Of a stretch of DNA of 64,000 nucleotides, positions 27,880 through 37,080 are shown in pieces. Where the stretch lies: assembly GCA_017405115.1 (NCBI GenBank), contig JAFRBA010000205.1, positions 1 to 64,000 of the forward strand, in the 5' to 3' direction. Under the pieces are notes generated by a model. The model saw nothing but the letters and a program-made list of their open reading frames with translations. It did not search any database and was not told the origin of the DNA. Source of the DNA: Kiritimatiellia bacterium. Its GTDB lineage: Bacteria > Verrucomicrobiota > Kiritimatiellia > RFP12 > UBA1067. The translations under genes were made by a program, and so were the position numbers. How positions within the stretch are numbered: the first letter of the stretch is position 1; the number at the start of each line of letters is the position of its first letter.

Positions 27880-29442
27880 TTATAGATCTCCATCTTTGCT
27901 TTCGCTGCTTGGAGTTTTGGAGGCTTGGAGAGCTGGAGCTTTTTGAGATGTTCTCCCAAACTCCGAGACTCCCAGTCTCCCAGTAGCGGAAGCAACCAGC
28001 GTCGCAAACAGTTCCTCTTTCGATTCGCGTTCCCTCTTCGACGTGCCGAGAAGCGCGCCGCCGAAGAAACCGGCGAAGCAGACCCCTATCTGGACAAACG
28101 TGCCAGCCTCCCACGAGAGCCCCTTCCAGCAGGTCTTCAGCAGCAGACCGGAGACGACGCCCATGGCTATGCAGAGATACACGCCCTTGGTGTTGGGCTC
28201 CTTCCACAATATTCCGAACACGCTCGGTATCACTATCGGCACGCCAAAGAGCGCCATCAAGAGCTTGTTCGCCTCGAACGCGCCGCCGAGCCCCGAGATG
28301 AACAGCGCGCCGAATGCTATGAGGACCGCGACGCCGAGCGTCGCCAGCCGCGCCACGAGGAGAGTCTCCCTCTCTCCCGCGTTCCGGCGGAATATTCGGC
28401 GGTAGATGTCGGTCGTGAACACGCTGCTCGTGACGTTGAACTCGGCGGCCAGTGTCGAAAGCGACGCCGCCAGCATCGCCGCCACCATAAGCCCGAGCAT
28501 CCCCGGCGGAAGCAGCTTCGTGCACATCTCGATGTAGCTGCGCTCGTGCATCGCAGGCGGCAGGTCCGGCAGGTACACGCGCGCCGCGACGGCCGGCAAC
28601 ACCGCGAGGATCGGGAATGCGAAGAATATGGCCGCGGACAGGAGGCCCATCTTCACTGCGTCGCGCTCGCTCGGCACGGAAGAGAGGCGCTGCACGAACG
28701 ACCAGCTGCCGTTGTACTTGATGAAGACGATGAGGTAGTACGCCGCAAGGAACCACAACGTGCCGCGATGCCCGCCGAAAAGCGAGAAGTGGTCCGGCAC
28801 GGCGCGGTAGAGCGCCCCCAGCCCGCCGACTGCGTTCAGAGACAGCGGCAGGATCGTGAGCGCCACCGCCATCAGCGCCACGCATTGTATGATGTCCGTG
28901 ACCAGCACACTCCATAGCCCGCCGGTCAGCGTGTAGAGGAGGACGAGCAGCGCGCCGAGCACGATTCCGGCGCCGAGCGAGACGCCGAGGAACTGCGAGG
29001 CGATGACTCCGAGCGTATAGAGGCGCACGGTGTTGTCCAGGACGCGGAACGCGACGCCGGCCCAGCTCACGACCTGCCGGACGCCCGGTCCGTACCGGCG
29101 TTCGAGGTAGTCTACCGGCGTCGCCAGGTTCGCCCGCTGCCACCGACGGGCGAACACAAACGTGCCGACTAGGATCGCGAACGCCGTCGACCAGAACACC
29201 GTAACGCCGACAAGCCCGTCTTCGTAGCCGATCTGCGCGTATGCGATGAAGACGAAGCAGCTGATCATCGCCATGTACGAGCTTATCGCGCCCATCCACC
29301 ACGGCACCCTCTTGCCGCCAGAGAAGAAGTCGCCGCTCGACTTCACGAACCGGCCCATGAAAAGTCCGGCGCCGAGCACCACGGCGACGTATGCGCCAAG
29401 CACGGCGAAATCAAGCCATGTCAATGGAGTGTTGACTTCCAT
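27880..29442 (-). CDS. Sodium:solute symporter (SSS family), probable uronate importer
   Basis: 520 aa inner-membrane protein with about 13 hydrophobic segments starting with WLDFAVLGAYVAVVLGAGLF and the SSS feature GGKRVPWW followed by a long membrane domain. The start ATG at 29442 lies 7 nt after TATAAT, so the mRNA appears leaderless; an in-frame start further upstream would lie before the promoter. The last 35 or so residues (after FATLVAS) come from a low-complexity repeat at 27904-27984 and form a cytoplasmic tail. Glucuronate or galacturonate import is inferred from the adjacent uxaC and the divergent regulator. Confidence 0.85.
   Translation of the reverse strand: MEVNTPLTWLDFAVLGAYVAVVLGAGLFMGRFVKSSGDFFSGGKRVPWWMGAISSYMAMISCFVFIAYAQIGYEDGLVGVTVFWSTAFAILVGTFVFARRWQRANLATPVDYLERRYGPGVRQVVSWAGVAFRVLDNTVRLYTLGVIASQFLGVSLGAGIVLGALLVLLYTLTGGLWSVLVTDIIQCVALMAVALTILPLSLNAVGGLGALYRAVPDHFSLFGGHRGTLWFLAAYYLIVFIKYNGSWSFVQRLSSVPSERDAVKMGLLSAAIFFAFPILAVLPAVAARVYLPDLPPAMHERSYIEMCTKLLPPGMLGLMVAAMLAASLSTLAAEFNVTSSVFTTDIYRRIFRRNAGERETLLVARLATLGVAVLIAFGALFISGLGGAFEANKLLMALFGVPIVIPSVFGILWKEPNTKGVYLCIAMGVVSGLLLKTCWKGLSWEAGTFVQIGVCFAGFFGGALLGTSKRERESKEELFATLVASATGRLGVSEFGRTSQKAPALQASKTPSSESKDGDL
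27904..27984. repeat. CTTGGAG/CTCCCAG repeat forming the symporter C-terminal tail
   Basis: Runs of GCTTGGAG, GCTGGAG and ACTCCCAGTCTCCCAGT encode the polar tail of the symporter on the minus strand. The sequence differs in texture from the rest of the gene. Confidence 0.5.
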
Positions 29443-29445
29443 GCA

Positions 29446-29515
29446 ATGAATTATACCAAATCCCGACCATGCGCACCATCCCATACAGGATAGCATTTGC
29501 ATCCCATTCGGGAAA
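29446..29515 (-). promoter_or_regulatory. Symporter-uxaC promoter with the same operator as the CE15 operon
   Basis: Minus-strand TGGTATAAT (TATAAT at 29455-29450) leaves 7 nt before the ATG. Upstream are two ATGGGATG boxes 23 bp apart. The block matches 24830-24899 with no gap. The distal box also sits just upstream of the divergent regulator promoter, allowing autoregulation. Confidence 0.75.
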
Positions 29516-29517
29516 TG

Positions 29518-29526
29518 TGGTATAAT
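29518..29526 (+). promoter_or_regulatory. Extended -10 promoter of the XylR-like regulator, probably leaderless
   Basis: TGGTATAAT ends 8 nt before the ATG at 29535. No Shine-Dalgarno sequence fits between them. Confidence 0.65.
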
Positions 29527-29534
29527 CGTTCCCG

Positions 29535-30704
29535 ATGGAAACCGTACTCTACTTCCAGCCGCCGACGAAGACGTTCGCCCCCGAAAAGCTGGCGGGCGTG
29601 CGCGACATCATGAAGCGGCGGCACCACCATGTGCAGGTGATCGAGGAAAAGCCGACCACCCGCCTCGTAGACGAGCTCTGGGATTTCTGGGACCCCCTCG
29701 GCGCGATCATGGACTGCGGAGGCGAATACAACAACGTCGACGCCGCGCTGTTCGGCAAGCATCCCGTGGTCTTCATCGGACACAACCCCGACAGCCTCCC
29801 TAAGCGATCCCTGCTGGTAAGCAACGACCAGCGCGAGACCGCACGCGCGGCCGCGCGCGAACTGCTGTCGACGGGCTACGGAAACTTCGCGTTCGTCCAC
29901 GTGCCGGAGAGAAAGAAATGGAGCGAACTTCGCGAACGGGGATTCGCCGACGCGCTCGCCATCAACGGGAGGACGTGCGCCGTGTTCCGCCCGAACGACG
30001 CGTCTGGTGACGGAATAGGCTGGATGAAAGGCCTGCGGGTATTCCTCGCCGCGCTCAAGAAACCATGCGCGCTGTTCGCGGCAAACGACAAGACGGCCGA
30101 GAGCGTGCTTGCCGCCGCCGCGCTGGAAGGTCTCGACACGCCAAGGGACATAGCCGTCATAGGCGTGGACAACTTCGAGCCCATCTGCGAGCACACGAAG
30201 CCGAGCCTGACGAGCATAGAGCCCGACTTCCGCCGAGGCGGACGGCTCGCCGCGACGATGCTGCTGGCACTTTCGATGTCGAAGGGCGTGTGGCGCGGCA
30301 GCCGCACGCAGACGTTCGGTCCGCTGCGAGTTGTCCGTCGCGACTCGACACGCATCCTGTCCGCCCCCGACAAGGCCGTGGCCGCCGCGCTCGACCTTAT
30401 ACGCAGGGAGGCGTGCAACGGGCTGGGCTCTTCACGCGTCGCCGCAATGTTCCCTTGCTCGCGACGACAGGCCGACAACCGCTTCAGGCGGGCCACAGGC
30501 CGCTCCATACTCGAAGAGATACACGCGGTCCAGCTTGAGCGCGCGAAGCAGCTCCTCCGGGACACGTCCGTTCAGATGAAGGCAATATCCGACTTCTGCG
30601 GCTTCACAAACCCCAACTCGCTCCGCAAGTTCTTCAAAAAGGAGACAGGGACGACGCTTTCCGAATGGCGCGGACGCACACTTTTCATCAATCCGAGTAG
30701 TTAG
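29535..30704 (+). CDS. XylR-type transcriptional regulator (LacI-like sensor plus AraC domain)
   Basis: 389 aa. The N-terminal two-thirds is a periplasmic-binding-protein-like sensor (GHNPDSLP, GYGNFAFVHVPE, CALFAANDKTA, IAVIGVDN, LTSIEPDFRRGGRLAA). The C-terminus is an AraC/XylS DNA-binding domain with two helix-turn-helix units, ending ISDFCGFTNPNSLRKFFKKETGTTLSEW. It probably binds a uronate or a derived sugar and activates hemicellulose genes. It is divergent from the symporter-uxaC operon, and the direct-repeat operator between them is repeated upstream of CE15. The start is fixed by the promoter 8 nt upstream. XylR-type proteins typically bind direct repeats, which fits. Confidence 0.88.
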   Translation: METVLYFQPPTKTFAPEKLAGVRDIMKRRHHHVQVIEEKPTTRLVDELWDFWDPLGAIMDCGGEYNNVDAALFGKHPVVFIGHNPDSLPKRSLLVSNDQRETARAAARELLSTGYGNFAFVHVPERKKWSELRERGFADALAINGRTCAVFRPNDASGDGIGWMKGLRVFLAALKKPCALFAANDKTAESVLAAAALEGLDTPRDIAVIGVDNFEPICEHTKPSLTSIEPDFRRGGRLAATMLLALSMSKGVWRGSRTQTFGPLRVVRRDSTRILSAPDKAVAAALDLIRREACNGLGSSRVAAMFPCSRRQADNRFRRATGRSILEEIHAVQLERAKQLLRDTSVQMKAISDFCGFTNPNSLRKFFKKETGTTLSEWRGRTLFINPSS

Positions 30705-30738
30705 TGGGATATTCACACGCGAAGCTCGACGGCAACAT

Positions 30739-31131
30739 CTACCTGCTCCAGTCGTCAAGTTTCAGACCGTCAAAGCGGGAAAAGTGTCGAAAATTTCCGG
30801 TGACAAGCGTTGCATCGTAGGCGAGCGCCGTGGCGGCAATGAGTGTATCTGCATCTTCGACGCTTTCCCCATGCTTTGACAACAGCGCTTTTAGCTCGCC
30901 GAACTTTTCCATGATGGCGTCGCTCGTATGCATGACCGGCAGCGCTGCCAGCAACGTCACAAGCAGCTCTCGGTTTTTCGCCGGATTTCTGGATTTCGCC
31001 ACTCCGAAGTAAAGTTCTCCCAGCGACATGGCCGGAATCGCTACATCGCCCAGATGTCTGGCAAATCGGTTGGCGATCTTTTCATTACCACGGAGGATTC
31101 CGACAATTACATTTGTGTCAAGCAGAATCAA
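30739..31131 (-). CDS. PIN-domain toxin, VapC-like
   Basis: 130 aa if started at the TTG at 31131. The PIN fold acidic residues are visible: LLDTNVIVG (Asp5), SLGELYFG and VEDADTLIAATAL. VapC toxins are Mg-dependent endoribonucleases. The TTG start is chosen because GGAGG lies 7 nt upstream and it overlaps the antitoxin TGA; no ATG fits a PIN start. It pairs with the antitoxin gene at 31128. The gene is convergent with the regulator at 29535. Confidence 0.85.
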   Translation of the reverse strand: MILLDTNVIVGILRGNEKIANRFARHLGDVAIPAMSLGELYFGVAKSRNPAKNRELLVTLLAALPVMHTSDAIMEKFGELKALLSKHGESVEDADTLIAATALAYDATLVTGNFRHFSRFDGLKLDDWSR

Positions 31132-31409
31132 AGCGACACCTCCCGCCCCTTCGTACGCGCTTCCTCTATCTCCTTGACGATATCCTCTTCGCTCCTGTCG
31201 TCCTCCCATTTGCCAAACACAGCCCTAAGCGCCTGCCTCTGCCGTCTGGCCCTATTCTCGCGGATGAAGTCAAACTCTGACATCCCCGAGACGGCGTAGT
31301 CGAAAATACACAGTATTTCGCCGTTGAGACTACGGTGGTTCACACTTGCCCGCATTTTGAGCGCGTCAAGCGTCTTGGTCGGCAGTTCACGTACAGTCAC
31401 AGTTGCCAT
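31128..31409 (-). CDS. Antitoxin of the VapC-like toxin
   Basis: 93 aa. The N-terminus MATVTVRELPTKTLDALKMRA followed by HRSLNGEIL resembles ribbon-helix-helix (FitA/VapB) DNA-binding domains. The charged C-terminus (EEDIVKEIEEARTKGREVSL) would bind the toxin. RBS AAAAGGGGA precedes the ATG, and a full sigma70 promoter lies about 45 bp upstream. Its stop overlaps the toxin start. Confidence 0.8.
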   Translation of the reverse strand: MATVTVRELPTKTLDALKMRASVNHRSLNGEILCIFDYAVSGMSEFDFIRENRARRQRQALRAVFGKWEDDRSEEDIVKEIEEARTKGREVSL

Positions 31410-31451
31410 CGAATCCCCTTTTTATTTTGATTGCAAAATGAAACTGCGCGT

Positions 31452-31481
31452 ATTATAGCAAACAGCCTCGATTTCAGTCAA
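31452..31481 (-). promoter_or_regulatory. Sigma70 promoter of the toxin-antitoxin pair
   Basis: Minus strand TTGACT (31481-31476), 18-bp spacer, TATAAT (31457-31452) with an extended TGC. The rest of the 146-bp gap to the phosphatase gene shows nothing else that I recognise. Confidence 0.7.
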
Positions 31482-31555
31482 CCGGCAAGAATCCCGGGCA
31501 CACTTTTCACCGACCCCAACAGTTCGCCGACTACTCGCCACCGCTTAAACCTCAA

Positions 31556-32860
31556 TCATCGGGGGCTTCGGTTGCGGTTTTCTGGTTCAAGCATAATCGT
31601 CCTAAAGGCAGCTATTTCGTCCGCCGTGATTCCACAGTCTTGCAGATATAGTTCGATGCGACGGTTCCAGCTGTCGTCTTCCTTGCCATATCTCGCAAAA
31701 CCATCATTGAAATGCGACTCACGACACCAATGGTCTGGATTGGGATTTGCGTCTGGAATGTCTGGGTAGAATGTCGCCTCCCAGTCTGTCTCCAAGTCAT
31801 GACGGTCTACACCTAGCACACCGTTGAGCACATAGGCCAATGAACCGGTACGGTCTGCTCCCCCGATGCAGTGAAAGTATATGGGATAGTTGCTGCGATC
31901 GCAGAACACCCGGAAGTTCCTCGCCATCACCTGCTTGCCATCGTCGGTAAATACGTCCCTGTAGCTCTGCGAAGAAATATTGACGAACTTCACGCCTTCC
32001 CCAAGCGGAGACATCTTCATGTCGGCCGTCTCGCCGTTACTACGCAGGTCTAGATCCGTACGGATGCCCAAATTTTCCGTCATATACCTAAGGTCGTCAG
32101 CCGTGAGCCGGTTCTTGCCTGGCATTTCGCCCGTAACGCTGTTATCGTTGAGCCCTTGCCCCCTGTAGGCCATTCCCTGCTTTACGCGGCGACCATCCTT
32201 CGTGCGCCAGCCGCCCAAGTCGCGAAAGTTCAGGACTTGCCCTTCAATCTCAATCCAGCGAGGGGCGACATCCTCTGTCCGAAACGACGCCATCTGAGAG
32301 CGGACAATCGCCTTGCTCTTCTCGCATCCATGATGGATGCCGCAAAGGAATCCGCATCGTCCAAAAGAAGTAACCCGCCAATAGTATTCACATGCAATCT
32401 CCAGGTTCGCCATCGGAACCGTGTATAATATCTCGGCCTGACGTCCAGCATCAGCCGTCTTGCCAATTTCGCGTCCAGTTGCCACGTCCACCTTGTCAAC
32501 TCTGATGAACCAGATCCGTGCATCCAAGAGATCGGGCGACTTGCCGATCTCAAGTTTCCACGGACCTTTCTCGTCGGCCGTCGCTCTCCACTTCAGCACA
32601 AGAGGAATGGCCTTCCGCCAATACTTGTCGTGATGCAGAGCCATGCCGTTTTTCTTGTCCTCATTTAACAGCCGGAGACGCGTCGCGAGCGTAGGCAGCG
32701 ACATTACTTTTCTCTGCGCTTTAGGCAGGAGCTCGACAATCGTTCCACCAACAGGAGAGACCAATTCCACAGCAGCTTCACACATTTGCAAAGCGCCGAC
32801 AATGGACAACGCAATGACAATTCTGAAATACGAGGCAACTCTGGAAAACATTGAGTTCAT
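31556..32860 (-). CDS. Exported tyrosine-phosphatase-like protein
   Basis: 434 aa with a signal peptide (about 1-30, IVIALSIVGALQMCEA). An N-terminal beta domain precedes a Y_phosphatase3-like domain with NFRDLGGWRTKDGRRV and the CX5R loop HCIGGADRTGS (Cys nucleophile, Arg binding phosphate). Family members dephosphorylate phosphotyrosine or phosphoinositides; an exported version beside glycosidases might act on phosphorylated glycans, which is speculation. Its codons are less GC-biased than the neighbours, so it may have been acquired separately. It lies 3 bp after the GH2 gene and is the last gene of that operon. Confidence 0.8.
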   Translation of the reverse strand: MNSMFSRVASYFRIVIALSIVGALQMCEAAVELVSPVGGTIVELLPKAQRKVMSLPTLATRLRLLNEDKKNGMALHHDKYWRKAIPLVLKWRATADEKGPWKLEIGKSPDLLDARIWFIRVDKVDVATGREIGKTADAGRQAEILYTVPMANLEIACEYYWRVTSFGRCGFLCGIHHGCEKSKAIVRSQMASFRTEDVAPRWIEIEGQVLNFRDLGGWRTKDGRRVKQGMAYRGQGLNDNSVTGEMPGKNRLTADDLRYMTENLGIRTDLDLRSNGETADMKMSPLGEGVKFVNISSQSYRDVFTDDGKQVMARNFRVFCDRSNYPIYFHCIGGADRTGSLAYVLNGVLGVDRHDLETDWEATFYPDIPDANPNPDHWCRESHFNDGFARYGKEDDSWNRRIELYLQDCGITADEIAAFRTIMLEPENRNRSPR

Positions 32861-32863
32861 TGC

Positions 32864-35017
32864 CTACTTTCCTTTCTTGACATAAAAACCATGCTGAATC
32901 AATCCTTCGCCGCGCACAGCCACGACGATGGATCCACGGAAGAGGCGGCGCGTACGACTTGTAAACGGCGTATGGTCCGTTGTCGATCCGCTGACGGCGC
33001 AAACGAACTCGCACCCGTCCACGTCGAACGTCACCGGCTCTTCGCATGCGATTACGCGGACACCTTTTTCATCTACGGCGTCAAACCGGAAATAGCGGAT
33101 GCCGTCCGACTCGAATATCAGAGTCTTGCGCAACGCAACAGCAGGGCCAGCCGTCTCGCGGCGGGCGGTCGAGACCATGCCGTCGGCGTATCGTGCCTTG
33201 ACTTCCAATACCCCCGGTTCGTAGGCGACGTCCCACGAAAGATGGAGGTCCATTGTGTCGGCAAAGCGGCGAACGCCCTGAGAGCGTCCGTTGAGGAAGA
33301 GTTCCGCCTCCTTTGCGTTCGTGTAGCACCACACGGGGAATATCTTCCCCTCGCATCCGGGATGCGTCCAGTCCGGCATCAGGTGGACGGTCCTCGCGAC
33401 GTCTTTCCAGAGGCTTCTGTAGAGCCAGTAGCGGTCCTTTGGCAAGCCCGCAAGATCGCAGATGCCCCAATACGAGCTTCGCGCCGGCCAGTAGTCTTTC
33501 CCCGTTCGACCTGTATGGTTAGGCTCTCCGAGATAATCGAACGTACACCACGCAAACTCTCCCGCGCTCCATGGGGAATCCATCTGTACGCGCAACGCGA
33601 CCTCTGCTGGCGCCGCCCATGTGAACGCCTTGGGACTGTAGGCACACTCACGATGCCCTTGCGCCTGCACCGGCACCATGTGTCCGTCCCGCACCTCGAA
33701 AAGATATGTGTCGCGGTCGGCGAGCGACGGCGCTGTCTCAGACCCGAAAACCGGCTTGACGCCGCGCAGTTTAGCGTACCAGTCGGCGTTGTAGTTGAGC
33801 CCCACCACGTCGAGCGCGGCAATTACACCATTCGTCGCCGAAACGTCAGGATGATTGAGGCCTGCCGTCACAGGGCGCGTCAGATCGAGGGCATGGACGG
33901 CCGCGACCATTTGGCGCGTGAGCGCCCCAACACCGTCCGCACACTTCCAATGGTCGCGTATCTCGTTGCCAACAGACCACAAAACTACGCACGGGTGGTT
34001 GCGGTCACGCCGCACGATGGCGGCGAGATCGCTGCGCCAGCATTCGCCGAAGAACCGAGAGTAGCCAAACCTGGTCTTGGGAATCTTCCACTGGTCGAAC
34101 AACTCGTCCATTACAAGAAACCCCGTCTCGTCACACAGGTCGTAGAACTGCGGCGCGAACGGATTGTGCGCCGTGCGAATGGCGTTTGCGCCGAGGTCCT
34201 TCAGCGCGGCAAGCTGACGCTTTAGCTCCGGCAAGTTAAAGGCCGCGCCGAATGCGCCGAAGGTGTCGTGCTGGCACATCCCCTTGATTCTGTACGGCTT
34301 CCTGTTCAGCAGCATGCCGCGGTCCTTCGTGAACTCGACCGTGCGGATGCCGTAGCGGACGCGCACCGTGTTGCGCTCGCCCGCCGCGTTCTCCGCCGTT
34401 ACGGACAGCCAGTGGAGATTCGGCGTCTCCGGAGTCCAGAGCGCGGGCTTCTCCACAACGAATTCGCCGCCCGCCGGCTCAACGACCTTCGCGCCGTCCG
34501 CCTTGACGCGCACTACGGCCGCACCGTCGCCGCGCAGTTCCGTCGTGACTGCGACAGCCTCCGGATCAAGCGTCCAGCCCTTGCGCCGGACAAGCCACAC
34601 GTCGCGCAAGATGCCCACTCCCGCGTACCAGCGAGTGTTCGGCGACGGGGCACGGCATACGACCTCGACGACGTTTGTGTCGCCAAGGCCATCGAGCGGC
34701 ACTTCGAACGGCACATAGCCGTTGCGCCGCCCACCGGCAAGCCGCCCGTTCACGAACACCTGGGAGTCCATGTACACGCCGTCGAACTTTAGCGAGAATC
34801 TCCCAAAGCCGTCCGGCCTCGCGAACGTCTTGCGGTAGCGTGTCTCGGGCGACGGTGCAAAGCCGTGGTCGTGGTCCTCGTCGCGCGATAACGGCAGGCC
34901 GAACGCCGCGTCGTGCGGAACGGAAGTGGCGGTCCATCCGCCCTCCCCCTTGCGCTGGAACTCCCATCCGTCGTTGAACGGCAAAACCGCCATTGCGGCA
35001 AATACAAGCATAGTCAT
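32864..35017 (-). CDS. GH2-family beta-galactosidase-like enzyme
   Basis: 717 aa. A sugar-binding jelly roll (FNDGWEFQRKGEGGW, SVPHDAAF) is followed by an immunoglobulin-like domain and a TIM barrel with ALKDLGANAIRTAHNP, VVLWSVGNEI (Glu near 347, acid/base) and FGSETA (Glu near 424, nucleophile). It would cleave terminal beta-galactosides or related beta-glycosides. The hydrophobic start (MTMLVFAAMAVL) is very short for a signal peptide, so export is uncertain. The ATG at 35017 overlaps the stop of the GH51-esterase gene, with AGGGGA upstream, so translation is coupled. Confidence 0.88.
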   Translation of the reverse strand: MTMLVFAAMAVLPFNDGWEFQRKGEGGWTATSVPHDAAFGLPLSRDEDHDHGFAPSPETRYRKTFARPDGFGRFSLKFDGVYMDSQVFVNGRLAGGRRNGYVPFEVPLDGLGDTNVVEVVCRAPSPNTRWYAGVGILRDVWLVRRKGWTLDPEAVAVTTELRGDGAAVVRVKADGAKVVEPAGGEFVVEKPALWTPETPNLHWLSVTAENAAGERNTVRVRYGIRTVEFTKDRGMLLNRKPYRIKGMCQHDTFGAFGAAFNLPELKRQLAALKDLGANAIRTAHNPFAPQFYDLCDETGFLVMDELFDQWKIPKTRFGYSRFFGECWRSDLAAIVRRDRNHPCVVLWSVGNEIRDHWKCADGVGALTRQMVAAVHALDLTRPVTAGLNHPDVSATNGVIAALDVVGLNYNADWYAKLRGVKPVFGSETAPSLADRDTYLFEVRDGHMVPVQAQGHRECAYSPKAFTWAAPAEVALRVQMDSPWSAGEFAWCTFDYLGEPNHTGRTGKDYWPARSSYWGICDLAGLPKDRYWLYRSLWKDVARTVHLMPDWTHPGCEGKIFPVWCYTNAKEAELFLNGRSQGVRRFADTMDLHLSWDVAYEPGVLEVKARYADGMVSTARRETAGPAVALRKTLIFESDGIRYFRFDAVDEKGVRVIACEEPVTFDVDGCEFVCAVSGSTTDHTPFTSRTRRLFRGSIVVAVRGEGLIQHGFYVKKGK

Positions 35018-37080
35018 GACTCATCCCCTTTTCTGAAGAAACTGGCGAAGCGGGCGTAGATAATTGGTTCGGCCATTCGCAGAAAATCGCCGTTGTGCGA
35101 CATGTGGGCATCGTCCCAGCCGGCGATCTCAAGATACGCGTGGCGTACACCTCTTGAACAAAGCCGTTTATGGAGTGCGCGGTTCGGGCCCAGGAAGAAG
35201 TCCTTCACGCCTACGCATATGATAAAATCAAGCGTCCCGTCAGCAAGCGAGTCGCTCGCCGCAAGCGCCGTATGCCGCCGCCATGTTTCCTCGTTTCCAA
35301 TCTTCGGTCCAAGCAAATCGGAAAGCCCAAACTGCTTCGGAAACCCGGTGAAATCCACTCCTCCGTAGACATTTCCGACTGCACCGAATACATCGGGATG
35401 CCTGAAGCCTATCCAGCACGCGCCGTGACCGCCCATCGACGCGCCGACGATTGCACGCGCCGTGCGGCACGACTTCGTTTTGTATGTACGGTCGATCCAT
35501 TCCACAAGTTCCGACGAAACGAATGTCTCGTATCGGTTTGTGGCGACGGCTGGCGCGTCAAACCACCAACTGCGTCCGCTTTGCGGACACACGGCGATGA
35601 ACCCATACCCGTCCACAGCGCGGAAAAGCGGTTCGCCGAGAAACGTCGAACTCGTTCCGCCCACGCCGTGCAGACAGACGACGACAGGATGCCGTCCGCC
35701 GTTTCGCCCATAGTAGCGTGGCAGAACAACAGCGACGGGAACCGTGCGCCCCATCGACGGAGACGGCACGTCCACCCGCAACACGCGATCCTGGTCTTCA
35801 TCCAAATCGAGACATTGGTATGACTGCGGCGGCACCGTGCGCGCAACACGGCGGCCGCCTATGCGTACGATAACTTCGCGCGGCTCGGCGCCAAGATTGA
35901 CACACTGGAGCTGGAGGCGACCGCGCTTCCGTCCTACGACATGGTGGAAGCCGTTTGTCGTATCGCTTCGCGAATCCAGCACCTCGTCAGGACGGTCGCC
36001 GGCGAAACGCACGTGCAGGTCGTAGTTCGGCGTGAGCGTCAGCGCCCTGCCGTCAAACTCGATCAGGTTCGGCCTCCAGTTCTCCCTGCCCTTCCATGCC
36101 AAGAGCGGCGCGTACGACGTCATCTCGACGAGATCGGCGTTTCTGAGAAGGTTCAGCAGAAACGCCATGTCCAGCAAAGCCGAGCGCGGCGTGTTCTCCG
36201 TGCCGCGTTCCTTGTGGGCATACTCCGTCACTGCCAGGCGTTGCGAGCGCGGATAGGCATCGAACCGCGCACACTCTCTCTCAAGCCAGTCGCGCGAAAA
36301 GTAGAAGTGCTCGTCCAGGATGTCCGCAATGTCGCTCGTCAGCTCTCGGCGGACTTCGGAATATCCCTGGTCGCGCTCCTTCGCGCGGTGGGCTGCGGCA
36401 ATCAGTCTTATTTCCGGATGCCGAGCCCGCACCGCCTTGGCGATTGCCCTGTAGCGGACAAAGTAATCCGCGCCGACATCCTCGTTGCCGATTGAAAGGT
36501 ATTTCATCCCGAACGGTTTTGGATGTCCCATCGCAGCGCGCCTCGCTCCCCACTTCGTCGTTACGCCGCCGTTCGCGAATTCAACGAGGTCGCAGGCATC
36601 CTGCGCCACGGCGTCCATCTCCGCGCCAAGCGACTTCATGCACAGGGGCTTCGAGAAGTGGCGGCACGTCATGCCCGCAGCGACGACGGGAACCGGCTCG
36701 GCGCCGAGCCGTTCGCACAAGAGGAAATACTCGTAGAAGCCAAGCCGGAAGCTTGTCGTATAGCCCCAGAGGTTGGAAACGCACGGGCGCTCTGCCGGAG
36801 GGCATATCGTCCGCTTCCAGCTAAACTGCTCCTCGAACGTGCGCCCCTGCGCGGCACAACCGCCGGGAAAGCGGACGAAGCCGGGCTTCAGCGCGGCGAT
36901 TGCATCCACTACATCTTCGCGGAAGCCGTCCGGCGTCATCAATGCGTCGGCGGCGTGACTCACGTCCTCGATGAAGACACCCTGAAACGTCGGCGCAACG
37001 GCGCGGGACGGGGCGGAATCGTCTACCGTGACCAAGACGGCTGGCAGCGCGCAGAGCAGGACGGCGGGCAGCGGCGTCAT
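35014..37080 (-). CDS. GH51-like arabinofuranosidase fused to a CE1-like esterase
   Basis: 688 aa with a signal peptide (MTPLPAVLLCALPAVLVTVDD). The N-terminal half is GH51-like: FQGVFIEDVSHAADAL, FVRFPGGC, SIGNEDVG (Glu near 196, acid/base) and VTEYAH (Glu near 284, nucleophile). After a beta domain, residues from about 455 form an alpha/beta-hydrolase of the esterase D/feruloyl esterase type with VVCLHGVGGTSS, GASMGGHGA (Ser near 546) and a C-terminal WDDAHMSHNGDF. Such a fusion could remove arabinose and its ferulate ester from arabinoxylan. The ATG at 37080 overlaps the phosphoesterase stop. Confidence 0.85.
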   Translation of the reverse strand: MTPLPAVLLCALPAVLVTVDDSAPSRAVAPTFQGVFIEDVSHAADALMTPDGFREDVVDAIAALKPGFVRFPGGCAAQGRTFEEQFSWKRTICPPAERPCVSNLWGYTTSFRLGFYEYFLLCERLGAEPVPVVAAGMTCRHFSKPLCMKSLGAEMDAVAQDACDLVEFANGGVTTKWGARRAAMGHPKPFGMKYLSIGNEDVGADYFVRYRAIAKAVRARHPEIRLIAAAHRAKERDQGYSEVRRELTSDIADILDEHFYFSRDWLERECARFDAYPRSQRLAVTEYAHKERGTENTPRSALLDMAFLLNLLRNADLVEMTSYAPLLAWKGRENWRPNLIEFDGRALTLTPNYDLHVRFAGDRPDEVLDSRSDTTNGFHHVVGRKRGRLQLQCVNLGAEPREVIVRIGGRRVARTVPPQSYQCLDLDEDQDRVLRVDVPSPSMGRTVPVAVVLPRYYGRNGGRHPVVVCLHGVGGTSSTFLGEPLFRAVDGYGFIAVCPQSGRSWWFDAPAVATNRYETFVSSELVEWIDRTYKTKSCRTARAIVGASMGGHGACWIGFRHPDVFGAVGNVYGGVDFTGFPKQFGLSDLLGPKIGNEETWRRHTALAASDSLADGTLDFIICVGVKDFFLGPNRALHKRLCSRGVRHAYLEIAGWDDAHMSHNGDFLRMAEPIIYARFASFFRKGDES

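Noticed and set aside
27904..27984. Symporter tail as a further ACTGGG...CCCAGT element.
   Set aside because: ACTGGGAGA is present at one end on the minus strand, but the matching inverted end is missing.
30265..30300. LALSMSKG stretch in the regulator at 29535 as another repeat insertion.
   Set aside because: The spacing between conserved sensor blocks matches other XylR-type proteins, so nothing has been added.
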